A DNA stretch of 64,000 bases from Cetobacterium sp. 2A (GCF_014250685.1 NZ_JACFAJ010000006.1:248001-312000); one strand, 5' to 3'; positions 32,750 through 42,527 are shown, numbered from the stretch's first letter. Numbers and translations are program-made. Notes: generated by a model not told the origin, from the letters alone.

Positions 32750-34103
32750 AATTTTCGCCTCCTGAAATTATAGAAATTTTATTATTGGGATAAACTCTAA
32801 TTATTGGTCCTTTTAATTTTTTCATTTCATCTAAGGAAAATTTCTCTTTAGAAAAAGAATATACGCCCTTTAGTAATTTTAGTTGTCTAATTAGCCTATT
32901 ATTATCTGTTAGAGCTATTACTATTGCTTTTGGAAAATATTTCCTAAACATCTCAATTTCTTGCATGTTATCACAATCTACAACAATATATTTTGATTCT
33001 ATATCCTCAGATAATGCCACCAAACCTCTAGTTATTTTCTCGGAAAAATTCTTTGGATTTAAATGGGCATCAAAAACTTTAGTTTTTACAATTGAATCTG
33101 TCTTTTTAGCTATTTTAGACATAACCTCAACAGTTTCAACTGGATATTTTCCTTTTGCTGTTTCTCCAGATAACATAATAGCATCTGTTCCATCTAATAT
33201 TGCATTAGCAACATCTGTAGTCTCTGCTCTTGTCGGTCTAGGATTAAAAATCATAGATTCTAACATCTGAGTTGCTGTTATTACAGGTTTCCCAACTTCA
33301 TTACAAAGCTTTATAATATACTTTTGTGCTAAAGGAACTTTTTCAAAAGGAATATTAACTCCTAAGTCACCCCTAGCAACCATTATACCATCTGAAGCTT
33401 CTAAAATCGACTTAAAATTATCAAGCCCCTCATGATCTTCTATCTTAGAAATGATTTTTATATCTCTACCACCATGCGAGTCTAAAAACTCCCTTATAGA
33501 TTCAACATTTTTGACATTTCTAACAAACGATGCTGCTATATAATCAAATCCATTCTCACATCCGAATATTAAATCCTCTTTATCTTTTTCTGAAAGTATT
33601 GGTAAGTCTATCTTAACTCCAGGAAGATTTACTCCCTTTTGTTCTCCTAGTTGACCACCTATTATAACCTCACAAATCACTTCATCTTCAACTATCTTTT
33701 TTACTTTCAAACTATAATTTCCATCTTCTATCAGTAAATAATCATCTGGTTTTAGTACCTTTGAAATTTTCTCATAAGTTACCCCTATCTTTTGACTATT
33801 TCCTTTAAAGTTTGGATTTCCAATAACAATTATCTCATTTCCAGGTATAAGAGAAATTGGATTTCCACCCTCTAAAAAAGTAGTTCTTATTTCAGGTCCC
33901 TTTGTATCTAAAAGTGTTGCTACTTCCAAATTGGTCGTAGCAACACTTTCTTTCAATATATCTAAATTTTTTTTATGGCTTTCATGATTTCCATGAGAAA
34001 AGTTAAATCTAACTACATCTACTCCAGCTTTTAAAAGCTTTTCTAGAATCTCCTTTTCATCACAACTTGGTCCTATGGTGCAAACTATTTTACTTTTTCT
34101 CAT
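32742..34103 (-). CDS. pyk: Pyruvate kinase
   Basis: It makes ATP and pyruvate from phosphoenolpyruvate in glycolysis. About 453 residues, starting [14 protein letters not shown] at 34103; the longer frame begins with a TTG inside the likely ribosome site. Motifs are VRFNFSHG near 33, DTKGPEIRT near 70, [10 protein letters not shown] near 210, MVARGDLGV near 230 and TATQMLESM near 270. The C-terminal regulatory domain is somewhat diverged and shorter than the 470-585 residues of many bacterial forms. It lies directly after pfkA, a common glycolytic pairing. Confidence 0.94.
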   Translation of the reverse strand: MRKSKIVCTIGPSCDEKEILEKLLKAGVDVVRFNFSHGNHESHKKNLDILKESVATTNLEVATLLDTKGPEIRTTFLEGGNPISLIPGNEIIVIGNPNFKGNSQKIGVTYEKISKVLKPDDYLLIEDGNYSLKVKKIVEDEVICEVIIGGQLGEQKGVNLPGVKIDLPILSEKDKEDLIFGCENGFDYIAASFVRNVKNVESIREFLDSHGGRDIKIISKIEDHEGLDNFKSILEASDGIMVARGDLGVNIPFEKVPLAQKYIIKLCNEVGKPVITATQMLESMIFNPRPTRAETTDVANAILDGTDAIMLSGETAKGKYPVETVEVMSKIAKKTDSIVKTKVFDAHLNPKNFSEKITRGLVALSEDIESKYIVVDCDNMQEIEMFRKYFPKAIVIALTDNNRLIRQLKLLKGVYSFSKEKFSLDEMKKLKGPIIRVYPNNKISIISGGENYE

Positions 34104-34124
34104 AGGCCTAACCCCCAATTAAAA

Positions 34125-35090
34125 TTATTTTGATAACATTACTGCTAAATCATAATCCGCTTTTATTGAGTACTTTCTTTTTCCTTCCCATGCAAATGAG
34201 ATTGGATGTGTTACTAGTTGGTTATTTTCAATTCCAACCATAACTCCTCCCTCACCTTTAGTTAGGATTTCAACCGCTCTAGCTCCCATTTTAGTGGCCA
34301 AAACTCTATCAAAACCAGACGGAGTCCCTCCTCTTTGAACGTGTCCTAAAACAACGCTTCTAACTTCAGTTGAAACTCTGCCTCTTAAATATTCTTCAAC
34401 ATCTTGAACTTTTCCTACACCTTCTGCTACTAAAACTATGTCATGAAGCTTTCCATGCTTTCTTCTTTCACCGATTTGATAAGCTAACATCTCAAGAGGA
34501 TTTTCAGTTTCAGGAATTAAAACTCCGTCTCCACCTCCAGCTAGGCAAGCATGTAGAGCTAAATCTCCTGCATGCCTTCCCATTACCTCTATAAGAATTG
34601 TTCTCTCGTGCGATGTTGCTGTATCCCTAACTTTAGACATAGCGTCTAATATTGTGTTTAGACAAGTATCAAATCCAATTGTATAGTCTGTTCCAACTAT
34701 ATCGTTATCTATAGTTCCAGGAAGTCCTACAACTTTTATACCGTGCTCTTTAGAAAGAAGATCTGCACCTCTATAAGAACCATCTCCACCAATTATTACT
34801 AACCCTTCTATTCCTCTTTTTTTAAGATTCTCAGCAGCAATTGCTCTAAACTTCTCTTCTTTAAATTCAAGGCATCTAGCTGTTAGTAAAATAGTTCCAC
34901 CTCTATCTATTATTCCCGATACATAACTTCCATCCATTCTAAAAATTTCATCATGGAGCATTCCAAGATAACCTCTTTTCACTCCATAAACTTCTATTCC
35001 TTTTGCTATAGCAACTTTAGCTACTGCTCTTACAGCAGCATTCATTCCAGGTGAGTCTCCTCCACTTGTTAGAACAGCTATTCTCTTCAT
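34125..35090 (-). CDS. pfkA: ATP-dependent 6-phosphofructokinase
   Basis: It phosphorylates fructose 6-phosphate. About 321 residues, as in bacterial PfkA. It starts MKRIAVLTSGGDSPGMNAAVRA at 35090, where a GGAGGT sits 7 bp upstream. ATP-site motifs include GGDGSYRGA near 100, the catalytic PGTIDNDI near 122, the MGRHAG motif near 168 and LGHVQRGG near 245. Glycine within GGDGS at the position that marks ATP specificity argues against a PPi enzyme. It is part of the accDA-pfkA-pyk operon. Confidence 0.95.
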   Translation of the reverse strand: MKRIAVLTSGGDSPGMNAAVRAVAKVAIAKGIEVYGVKRGYLGMLHDEIFRMDGSYVSGIIDRGGTILLTARCLEFKEEKFRAIAAENLKKRGIEGLVIIGGDGSYRGADLLSKEHGIKVVGLPGTIDNDIVGTDYTIGFDTCLNTILDAMSKVRDTATSHERTILIEVMGRHAGDLALHACLAGGGDGVLIPETENPLEMLAYQIGERRKHGKLHDIVLVAEGVGKVQDVEEYLRGRVSTEVRSVVLGHVQRGGTPSGFDRVLATKMGARAVEILTKGEGGVMVGIENNQLVTHPISFAWEGKRKYSIKADYDLAVMLSK

Positions 35091-35141
35091 ATCAAATACC
35101 TCCACTAATCACAAATAATTTTAGGGATTCCTCATATATAT

Positions 35142-36083
35142 TTATTCTATATATTTACCCATTTTTCTGAATTTATTATATCTATTTTTCAACAAAGTAT
35201 CTACATCTATTTTTTCCAATAATGAAATAGATGATAAAATGATACTTTTAAGGTTATTTGCTGAACAAATATGGTCACGATGAGCTCCACCAAGGGGTTC
35301 TTTAACGATTTCGTCAATCACTTCTAAATCCAATAAATTTTTTGCTGATATTTTTAAGCTCTCTGCTGCTTCTGCTGCTTTTGTAGAATCTTTAAAAAGT
35401 ATTGCGGCACATCCTTCAGGAGATATTACTGAATAAACTGCATTCTCCATCATATATACTTTATCTGCAACTCCTAAAGCTAAAGCACCTCCACTTCCAC
35501 CTTCTCCTATAACTATTGAAATAATTGGAACCTTAATTCCTGCCATCTCTAAAAGATTTCTTGCTATAGCTTCTCCTTGACCGTGCTCTTCAGCCTCTAT
35601 TCCTGGGTATGCGCCCGGCGTATCTATAAAGGTAACTATAGGTATGTTAAATCTTTCAGCCATCTTAAAAAGCCTTAGGGACTTTCTGTAACCTTCTGGG
35701 TTTGCCATTCCAAAATTTCTATGAATTTTTTCATCAGTAGTTCTTCCTTTTTGATTTCCTACTACCATTACTCTTTTTCCATCAATTTTGCAAAGTCCAC
35801 CAATTATTGCTGGATCGTCTTTAAATAATCTATCCCCATGTAATTCTATAAAATTATCTGTCATATTTTCGATATAATCCATAGTATATGGTCTATCCGG
35901 ATGTCTTGCTATATGAACTCTATCCCAATCAGAAAGATTACAGTATATCTCTTCTATTTTTTTCTCACGTTCCTCTATTAATTTATTAATTTCTCCATTC
36001 AAATCTATATTTTTTTCTTGAGAAAACTTTTTTAACTCATTTATCTTTTTTTCTATATCTAAAATTTCTTTTTCAAATTCCAC
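35142..36083 (-). CDS. accA: Acetyl-CoA carboxylase carboxyltransferase subunit alpha
   Basis: It transfers the carboxyl group from biotin to acetyl-CoA together with AccD, making malonyl-CoA. The 313-residue protein has the N-terminal helical segment with WDRVHIARHPDRPYT near 53 and the crotonase-type core ELHGDRLFKDDPAI near 80, FIDTPGAYPG near 150, GEGGSGGALALGVAD near 195 and a SPEGCAAILFKD motif near 225. It lies 25 bp after accD. The link of biotin-dependent AccABCD to the bioFG pair elsewhere in the window is only metabolic. Confidence 0.95.
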   Translation of the reverse strand: MEFEKEILDIEKKINELKKFSQEKNIDLNGEINKLIEEREKKIEEIYCNLSDWDRVHIARHPDRPYTMDYIENMTDNFIELHGDRLFKDDPAIIGGLCKIDGKRVMVVGNQKGRTTDEKIHRNFGMANPEGYRKSLRLFKMAERFNIPIVTFIDTPGAYPGIEAEEHGQGEAIARNLLEMAGIKVPIISIVIGEGGSGGALALGVADKVYMMENAVYSVISPEGCAAILFKDSTKAAEAAESLKISAKNLLDLEVIDEIVKEPLGGAHRDHICSANNLKSIILSSISLLEKIDVDTLLKNRYNKFRKMGKYIE

Positions 36084-36108
36084 GTCACATTCTCCTTTTT
36101 TAAGGTTA

Positions 36109-36981
36109 TTAAACTACAACATCTAAAATTTTATAGATAGTTTCTTTCATGTCTTCTCTCTTAGAGATTGTATCAATCATTCCACATTCTAATAAAAATT
36201 CACTCGTTTGGAATCCTTTAGGTAATTTTTGCTTGATAGTTTGTTCTATAACTCTTGCTCCAGCAAATCCAATTAAGGCCTTAGGTTCTGTTAAGATTAT
36301 ATCTCCAAGCATAGCAAATGAGGCAGTTACTCCTCCTGTAGTTGGATTAACTGGAATAGATATAAACATCTGTCCTGCTTCTCTTAGCTTTTCTAAAGCT
36401 GCTGAAGTTTTAGCCATTTGCATTAGAGATAAAATTCCCTCATGCATTCTTGCCCCACCAGATGTTGAAACTACGATAACTGGAACTGAAAGTTCTATTC
36501 CTCTTTCGATAGCTCTTGTTATTTTTTCACCAACAGCAGAACCCATACTTCCACCTAAGAAATCAAAATCCATAGCTGCTATACTCACTGTTATTCCTTT
36601 TACTTTACCGATTCCTGAAATTACTCCCTCTGATAACTTTGTTTTATCTTGGGCTCTTTTAAATTTCTCTTCATAACCTGGAAATTTTAAAGGATCACAC
36701 GAAGTCATATTAATATCTTTTTCTTCAAATGTCCCACTATCTATTAATAAATTTATTCTTTCTTTCGCTCCCATGCTAAAATAGTAGTCACAGTGAGGAC
36801 ATTTATTATAATTATTTTCTATATCGTTTTTATATATGATTTCTTGGCATTCTGGACACTTTTCCCATAGCCCCGTTATTTTGGTCTTTTTTATTGATGA
36901 CTCTTCAGATTGATGAACTTCATCTGGAGTTTTGACTGTAAGTGTCGCATATTTTTTCTTATTCAGAGAAAAAAATCTCAT
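36109..36981 (-). CDS. accD: Acetyl-CoA carboxylase carboxyltransferase subunit beta
   Basis: Partner of AccA. About 290 residues, with the N-terminal zinc ribbon CPECQEIIY...KCPHC near 42-65 and the carboxyltransferase core SMGSAVGEKITRA near 145, STSGGARMHEG near 175 and NPTTGGVTASFAMLGD near 210. The start is placed at the ATG at 36981 with AAGGAGGGG ahead of it; the longer frame starts from a GTG upstream of that ribosome site. It is the first gene of the operon and has a strong promoter. Confidence 0.95.
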   Translation of the reverse strand: MRFFSLNKKKYATLTVKTPDEVHQSEESSIKKTKITGLWEKCPECQEIIYKNDIENNYNKCPHCDYYFSMGAKERINLLIDSGTFEEKDINMTSCDPLKFPGYEEKFKRAQDKTKLSEGVISGIGKVKGITVSIAAMDFDFLGGSMGSAVGEKITRAIERGIELSVPVIVVSTSGGARMHEGILSLMQMAKTSAALEKLREAGQMFISIPVNPTTGGVTASFAMLGDIILTEPKALIGFAGARVIEQTIKQKLPKGFQTSEFLLECGMIDTISKREDMKETIYKILDVVV

Positions 36982-37015
36982 ATACCCCTCCTTATTCACA
37001 TATGTGTAATATCTA

Positions 37016-37044
37016 ATTTTATAGGATTTTTGCTATAATTTCAA
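37016..37044 (-). promoter_or_regulatory. Promoter of the accD-accA-pfkA-pyk-recR operon
   Basis: TTGAAA (37044-37039), a 17-base spacer and TAAAAT (37021-37016) lie on the minus strand about 35 bp before the accD ATG. It is the same layout as the dusB promoter. Confidence 0.75.
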
Positions 37045-37051
37045 TAAGTAT

Positions 37052-37080
37052 TTGATTTTGATAACTTTATATTATAGAAT
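37052..37080 (+). promoter_or_regulatory. Promoter of the chorismate mutase gene
   Basis: TTGATT (37052-37057), a 17-base spacer and TAGAAT (37075-37080) lie on the plus strand, back to back with the accD promoter. Confidence 0.55.
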
Positions 37081-37107
37081 AAATACTGACTAATATTCAA
37101 GAAATGG

Positions 37108-37644
37108 GTGGTTGAAATTACAAATAATTTAACTGAAATAAGAATAAAGATAGATGAAATAGACACAAAAATTATTAATTTAATCGATGAAAGAGCGAAG
37201 CTTGTACATAGAGTTGGCGAGATAAAATGTAATACTTCTGAACAAATTTATATTCCAAAAAGAGAAAATGAAATTTTTGAAAGACTTTCAAAAGAGAGTG
37301 ATATCCCTTATAGCGTAGTGAAATCAATATTTACTGAAATTATTTCAGGATGTAGAAGATTGGAAAGATTATTAAATGTAGGGATTTTAAATGATAAAAA
37401 TTCACTTCTCGCTCTAAAAAAAATTCTAGGAGAATGGGTTAATTTTGTAGAATTTAATTCCTTGGATAATTTGTTTACTGAGACACAAAACTTTGATTAT
37501 TTACTATTAAAAGACTCTGTTAAATTACAAAATTATTTGAAAAATTCTGATTCAAATATTGTAAATAGAACAGAAATCCAAGGAGAACTTTTTTATTTAA
37601 TAGGAAAAGGAGTTGCTCATGATAAAAAAAATATTAAAGACTAG
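37108..37644 (+). CDS. Chorismate mutase (AroQ-type) with an unassigned C-terminal region
   Basis: The first 90 residues form an AroQ helical domain: RIKIDEIDTKIINLIDERAKLVHRVGEIK, a later KRENEIFERL and IFTEIISGCRRLE, matching the three-helix fold with the usual Arg, Lys and Glu positions. It would convert chorismate to prephenate. The remaining 85 residues (from about 95) match no domain I recognise and are not an obvious prephenate dehydratase or dehydrogenase. The start is a GTG at 37108 without a clear ribosome site; an ATG at 37104 is out of frame and ends after three codons. The 3' end overlaps the next gene by 26 bp. Confidence 0.78.
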   Translation: MVEITNNLTEIRIKIDEIDTKIINLIDERAKLVHRVGEIKCNTSEQIYIPKRENEIFERLSKESDIPYSVVKSIFTEIISGCRRLERLLNVGILNDKNSLLALKKILGEWVNFVEFNSLDNLFTETQNFDYLLLKDSVKLQNYLKNSDSNIVNRTEIQGELFYLIGKGVAHDKKNIKD

Positions 37645-38137
37645 TTTTTTTTTACTATTTTTAGGTTGTGAAACTTTACCAACTTTGGATTCTTTTTCGA
37701 CTGGCGGAGCAGAAGTTCAATCAAAAATAGCATCCTCTATCGATTCTGAAAATGAAGTTTATGCTGTTGGATCTTCTTCTATTTCAGATAGTGGTAGTTT
37801 AATAGCTATTGGTAAAGCGACCAATAATGCTAAAGAAATTTTAAGAAAAAAAATTATAAAAGAAGAAGAAATTGTTTTTAACTCTTTTATAATAAATAGT
37901 GATTCTTATACAAAGAAAATTTTTACATCTGTTGCTCCAGATTTAAGAGAGTATACTGCTAATAATTTGATTCAAAAGTCGGTAAAAAAGGATACATGGA
38001 GTGAGGGAGATAAAATTTTTGTAATATATGCAGTTGATAAAAACGAAATTATAAATGAATCTAAAGCTGTTTTCACATCATATTTAGAAGATTTAACAAA
38101 TAAATTTCAGAATATAAAAAATGAAATTTCACAGTAA
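37619..38137 (+). CDS. LPP20-like lipoprotein
   Basis: About 172 residues. The ATG at 37619 follows AAAAGGAG and precedes a lipoprotein signal with lipobox FLGC near residue 18. The mature part contains AVGSSSISDSGSLIAIGKATNNAKEILRKKI, the pattern of LPP20/TonB-accessory-like small lipoproteins where a glycine/serine turn leads into a long helix. Function is unknown. It overlaps the chorismate mutase gene, so it is co-translated with it, though no shared role is apparent. Confidence 0.72.
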   Translation: MIKKILKTSFFLLFLGCETLPTLDSFSTGGAEVQSKIASSIDSENEVYAVGSSSISDSGSLIAIGKATNNAKEILRKKIIKEEEIVFNSFIINSDSYTKKIFTSVAPDLREYTANNLIQKSVKKDTWSEGDKIFVIYAVDKNEIINESKAVFTSYLEDLTNKFQNIKNEISQ

Positions 38138-38158
38138 ATTATTAAAATAGGAGCTACT

Positions 38159-39193
38159 ATGAACTTAGAAATTGTTAACTTAAGAAGTTCTTTTGAAAAA
38201 AAAGAAGTAATTGAATTTTTAAAAAAATTCGATTTAAATTTTGATGAAACTATAGACTACTCTCTTGTTATAAGACAAAATGACGAGATTGTTGCTACGG
38301 CTTCAAAGACAAAAAATATTATAAAATGTTTCGCCATAGATGATAAGATGAGAGGAGAAGGGTTAACAAATACTTTAGTTACAAATCTTCTCAATAAATC
38401 TTTCGAACAAAATTTCTTTCATAATTTTGTTTTCACTAAACCATCTAACATCAATATATTCAAAGGTGTTGGATTTAATTTAGTTTCTCAAACTGATAAA
38501 GTTGCTCTATTAGAAATTGGAACAACAAACATTGAAAAAACTTTAACATCTATAAAGGAGAAATATAATCTTAGCGATGATATAAATAGAGCTATGCTTG
38601 TTATGAACTGTAACCCTTTTACACTTGGTCATCAATATTTAATTCAAAAAGCAGCAAGTGAAAATGATGAGGTTCTAATCTTTGTAGTACAAGAAGATAA
38701 ATCAACATTCCCTTTTGACGTCAGATTTGATTTAGTAAAAAAAGGAACTGAACATCTAAAAAATGTAAAAGTAATTCCAGGTACTGAATATATCATATCC
38801 TCAGCTACTTTCCCAAACTATTTCCTGAGAAAAGAAGATGATTCACTTCTTGAATATATCAAACTAGATGTAACTATTACTGGAGAATATTTTTGCAAAG
38901 AGTTTAAAATTAATAAAAGATATGTTGGAGAAGAACCTTATTGTCCTATGACAAAAAAATATAATGAAATTATGTATGATATTTTAAAGAAATATGGGGT
39001 AGAAGTTATAGTTATTCCTAGAAAAGAAATTGATTCTATAGCTGTAAGTGCTTCAAAAGTTAGAAAACTTCTGAAGGAAGATAACTACTTAGAATTAGAA
39101 TCTTTACTTCCTAAAACTACATATGATTTCTTAATGACAGAAAAAGGAAAGGAGATTGCAGAGAAAATTAAAACTTTAAACTCTGCTCACTAA
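38159..39193 (+). CDS. citC: [Citrate (pro-3S)-lyase] ligase
   Basis: CitC acetylates the prosthetic group of citrate lyase, using acetate and ATP, to activate the enzyme. The 344-residue protein has an N-terminal GNAT-like domain (about 1-130; CFAIDDKMRGEGLTNTLV) and a C-terminal nucleotidyltransferase domain with NCNPFTLGHQYLI near 150 and SASKVRKLLK near 300. A TAGGAG site precedes the ATG. The lyase subunits citDEF are absent here; only citXG follows. Confidence 0.92.
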   Translation: MNLEIVNLRSSFEKKEVIEFLKKFDLNFDETIDYSLVIRQNDEIVATASKTKNIIKCFAIDDKMRGEGLTNTLVTNLLNKSFEQNFFHNFVFTKPSNINIFKGVGFNLVSQTDKVALLEIGTTNIEKTLTSIKEKYNLSDDINRAMLVMNCNPFTLGHQYLIQKAASENDEVLIFVVQEDKSTFPFDVRFDLVKKGTEHLKNVKVIPGTEYIISSATFPNYFLRKEDDSLLEYIKLDVTITGEYFCKEFKINKRYVGEEPYCPMTKKYNEIMYDILKKYGVEVIVIPRKEIDSIAVSASKVRKLLKEDNYLELESLLPKTTYDFLMTEKGKEIAEKIKTLNSAH

Positions 39194-39196
39194 ATT

Positions 39197-40549
39197 ATGT
39201 TTGATTTAAATAAATTTCTTGAAGATAGAGAGACTAGAGCTGAAAAACAATACTCTCTTATAGAGCAATTCAATACTCCTTTACTCTCTCTTAGACCAAA
39301 TTATCCCGGTGAAAATAAAAATGATTTTATAGCGGTAGATATTGTAGATATTATCTCAAAAGAGATTATCTCTATTTTATCTGACAAAATTATTTATAAA
39401 GAAATAATTCAATCTCTAGAAGGCAAAACTTATTTATTTAATATTGATATAGATAGCTCTGAGCTTAAAAAGATTGCAATGGAAATTGAAGAATCGCATC
39501 CATTAGGTAGATGTGTAGATATCGATATCTTTAACGAAGAGTCCAAACTTCTTTCAAGAACTGATTTTGGATTTAGTAAAAGAAAATGCTTCATTTGTGA
39601 TGAACTAGCTTTCGTGTGTGGTCGTAGTTTCACTCACTCACATGAAGAAATCAAATTAAATATTAGAAATAGATATGAAAACTACATAAAAATTAAAAAT
39701 AAACAGGAACAATATTGTGATTTGCTGGCTGACTTCGCTTTAAAAGGAATAATTTTAGAAGTTTCATCATCTCCTTCATTTGGTCTTGTTTCGCCACTAA
39801 CACAAGGTTCACATAGTGATATGAATTTTTTTACATTTTTAAATAGTTCATTTGCTATAAAACCTTTTTTAAAAGAGATGAGTTTAGTAGGTTATTCTTC
39901 TCTTTCAATAGATACGATTTTTAAAAAAATTAGAATAATTGGAATATCAGCTGAAGAAAATATGTTCTCAGCAACTAAAGGAATAAATACACATAAAGGT
40001 ATGATTTTCTTGATGGGTATTTCTTTAGCAAGTGTTAGTAAAGCTATATATGAAAACCTTCCTTTTAATGCTATTGCAGATATTATTTCTGAAATGTGTA
40101 AAGATATATTAAAGGATTTTGAAGCATTGGAAAATAAAGAAAATCTTACTCATGGAGAAAAACTTTATTTAAATTATGGTATAACTGGTATTAGAGGAGA
40201 GGTAAAAGAAGGGCTTAAAAATATATTTACTGGTTCTTTAAACATTTTAGAAAATTCCTTAAAAAAAGATTCTGATATTAATAAAGCTATGATTCAAACC
40301 CTTTTATTTTTAATGAGTGTTTTAGATGATAGCACAATATTGCATAGACATGATTTCAAAACTCTTGAAAAAGTAAAAAATGATGCTAAAAATATTTTAG
40401 ATATCGGCGGAGTTTATTCTGAGAATGGATTAAAAGCTGTAAATGATTTAGAAAAAGAATATATAAAAAAAAGAATCAGCCCAGGTGGTTCAGCTGACTC
40501 TTTAGCAGTTACACTCTTTTTAAAAGAATGTAGAGATAACTTTTTTTAA
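39197..40549 (+). CDS. citXG: CitX-CitG fusion: holo-ACP synthase and triphosphoribosyl-dephospho-CoA synthase
   Basis: This 450-residue fusion makes and attaches the prosthetic group of citrate lyase acyl carrier protein. The CitX half (about 1-170) has SLRPNYPGENKN, SHPLGRCVDIDIF and RKCFICDELAFVCGRS. The CitG half (about 175-450) has the ATP-dependent core SPSFGLVSPLTQGSHSDMNFFTF, GINTHKGMIF, LTHGEKLY and RISPGGSADSLAV. It starts 3 bp after the citC stop with no ribosome site, so translation probably depends on coupling to citC. The stop overlaps the converging pseudouridine synthase gene. Confidence 0.92.
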   Translation: MFDLNKFLEDRETRAEKQYSLIEQFNTPLLSLRPNYPGENKNDFIAVDIVDIISKEIISILSDKIIYKEIIQSLEGKTYLFNIDIDSSELKKIAMEIEESHPLGRCVDIDIFNEESKLLSRTDFGFSKRKCFICDELAFVCGRSFTHSHEEIKLNIRNRYENYIKIKNKQEQYCDLLADFALKGIILEVSSSPSFGLVSPLTQGSHSDMNFFTFLNSSFAIKPFLKEMSLVGYSSLSIDTIFKKIRIIGISAEENMFSATKGINTHKGMIFLMGISLASVSKAIYENLPFNAIADIISEMCKDILKDFEALENKENLTHGEKLYLNYGITGIRGEVKEGLKNIFTGSLNILENSLKKDSDINKAMIQTLLFLMSVLDDSTILHRHDFKTLEKVKNDAKNILDIGGVYSENGLKAVNDLEKEYIKKRISPGGSADSLAVTLFLKECRDNFF

Positions 40550-41403
40550 TTCTTAAAATCTTCTGGAATTGGCATTTCTACTTCAATCCCATATTTAGGA
40601 ATTCTACATAGATATGAGTAAAGATACATTTTATTCTCTTTACCAGATCCATATTTTAAATCTCCTACTATTGGATGATGCATATTTGCCAGTTGAACTC
40701 TTAATTGATGAGTTCTTCCACTTCCTAAAAGAGCTTCTAAAAGAGTAGTATTTCTATTTCTTTTTATAACTTTGAAATAGCTTATACTCTCTTTTGATCC
40801 CTCTTCGTAAGAATCAGTTTCAATTACCTTATCTTCAATTTTTTTCAAATAACTTTTAACCATAAACTTATCTTTTGCAACTATTCCTTTAACTAAGATA
40901 TAGTATCTTTTTTCTACTCTACCTTCTCTTATCTCTTCTGAAATTTCCCTTGTTGCAACTAAATTTTTAGCTCCAATTACAAGTCCAGAAGTAGATTTAT
41001 CAATTCTATTTACAAAATTAAATTCATCTGTCTTATAATAACTTTTTAACATTTCAGATATTCCATAGTCATGTCCACTTCCTTTGTGCATAACTAAATT
41101 TCCTACCTTGTTAAAAATGATTATGTTATCATCCTCATAAACTATTCCTTGCTTTATAGTATTTAGTTCCGAGTCTTTTAACTTTATAAATTCTTCTGCT
41201 TTTGTTGCTTCCTCAGCAAAAAGAACTTTAACTATATCATCTAACTTAAGTCTATAGTTTTCTTTACTCTTTTTTCCATTTATCTTTACTTTTCCAACTC
41301 TTATCCCCTTGAATATTTCTGTCAAAGGTGTATTTTCATATTTTTTTCTCAAAAACTTATCTAATCTTACATCAACATAACTACTATCTATTTTATACTC
41401 CAT
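40546..41403 (-). CDS. RluA-family 23S rRNA pseudouridine synthase
   Basis: It isomerises uridine to pseudouridine in structured RNA. The 285-residue protein has an N-terminal S4 RNA-binding domain (DVRLDKFLRKKY...VKINGKKSKENYRLKLDD) and the catalytic domain with NRIDKSTSGLVIGAKN near 137, carrying the catalytic aspartate, plus GSGRTHQLRVQLANMHHPIVGDLKYG near 230. It could be RluC or RluD; the exact site cannot be told. It is the last gene of the long minus-strand run and converges on citXG. Confidence 0.9.
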   Translation of the reverse strand: MEYKIDSSYVDVRLDKFLRKKYENTPLTEIFKGIRVGKVKINGKKSKENYRLKLDDIVKVLFAEEATKAEEFIKLKDSELNTIKQGIVYEDDNIIIFNKVGNLVMHKGSGHDYGISEMLKSYYKTDEFNFVNRIDKSTSGLVIGAKNLVATREISEEIREGRVEKRYYILVKGIVAKDKFMVKSYLKKIEDKVIETDSYEEGSKESISYFKVIKRNRNTTLLEALLGSGRTHQLRVQLANMHHPIVGDLKYGSGKENKMYLYSYLCRIPKYGIEVEMPIPEDFKN

Positions 41404-41411
41404 AACTTCTC

Positions 41412-42515
41412 CTACTCCTTATATATTCTTACGCTTTGTACAATTCCTAACATCATAAAACAAAACATGAAAGATGTTCCTCCGTAGCTCATAAGAAGAA
41501 GTGGCAATCCAGTCACTGGCATAACTCCCATTATCATTCCAACGTTTACTACAACGTGAAAGAAAAATATTGCTGCAATTCCGTAACAAACTAACTTTCC
41601 ATATCTATCTGCTCCATCACCTATTTTTAAAATCTGCATAACCAAAAGGAAATATAGAACTAGTAGTATAACACCACCCACAAATCCTCTCTCCTCCAGA
41701 AATACTGACCCTATAAAATCTGTATGTGATTCTGGTAAAAAACGTAGTTTACTTTGAGTTCCTTGTAAAAATCCTCTTCCATAGAACCCACCTGAACCTA
41801 TTGCTATCATAGATTGTGTAACATTCCAACCACTTCCTAACATATCTGCCTCAGGATTTAAAAATGTTTGAATTCTTTTTCTTTGATATTCCTTTAAAAA
41901 AAAGAAATAAGCTACTGGAATCATTGAAACTCCCGAAAGAAGGGTCACTCCAATTGTCACCCAATCTATTCCATTTACAAATATTAAAGTGATATATACA
42001 AATGTTAGAACCATAGCGGTTCCTAAATCTGGCTGTTTTGCTATTAGAATAAATATAGGAAGGACATACAACCCTGTCATTATCATCTCTTTTAAGCCAG
42101 TAAATCTATCTCTATATTTAGTTGCCAAAAGCTCTGATAATGTTAAAACTACAAACAGTTTTGCAAATTCAGAAGGTTGGATTGTAAATGGACCTATTTC
42201 AATCCATCTCTGAGCACCCAACCTTTTATCTCCAATGACGTAGACAGATAAAAGTAATATAATATTAAATATATATATTACCTTATAATACTTCCCATAG
42301 ACTCTATAATCTATAAATGAAAATATAAAATAAACTACAACTCCTAAACCTGACCAAACTAACTCTTTATAAAAATAACTAATTGTTTTGTGAGAAGTAG
42401 CGCTATATACCGTCATCATACTTAGAAAAACTATCGCTAATGCAGTTATCAATATTCCTAACTTCATTTTTTTTATTTTTTTAAGTACCAAAGTAGTGTC
42501 TCTATTTTTACCCAT
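41412..42515 (-). CDS. rodA: Rod-shape peptidoglycan glycosyltransferase RodA
   Basis: SEDS-family peptidoglycan polymerase for cell elongation, 367 residues with about ten transmembrane helices. The conserved blocks are GAQRWIEIGPFTIQPSEFAKL near 100, KQPDLGTAMVL near 160, GSGGFYGRGFLQGTQSKLRFLPESHTDFI near 245 (with the catalytic aspartate) and SYGGTSF near 340. It lies 8 bp upstream of the pseudouridine synthase gene. FtsW is the main alternative; RodA is favoured by motif LRFLPESHTDFIG. Confidence 0.9.
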   Translation of the reverse strand: MGKNRDTTLVLKKIKKMKLGILITALAIVFLSMMTVYSATSHKTISYFYKELVWSGLGVVVYFIFSFIDYRVYGKYYKVIYIFNIILLLSVYVIGDKRLGAQRWIEIGPFTIQPSEFAKLFVVLTLSELLATKYRDRFTGLKEMIMTGLYVLPIFILIAKQPDLGTAMVLTFVYITLIFVNGIDWVTIGVTLLSGVSMIPVAYFFFLKEYQRKRIQTFLNPEADMLGSGWNVTQSMIAIGSGGFYGRGFLQGTQSKLRFLPESHTDFIGSVFLEERGFVGGVILLVLYFLLVMQILKIGDGADRYGKLVCYGIAAIFFFHVVVNVGMIMGVMPVTGLPLLLMSYGGTSFMFCFMMLGIVQSVRIYKE

Positions 42516-42527
42516 TAAGCATCACTC

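Noticed and set aside
36149-36676. Long plus-strand reading frame of 175 codons over accD
   Set aside because: It is antisense to a certain accD gene and arises from its codon use; there is no ribosome site or family pattern.
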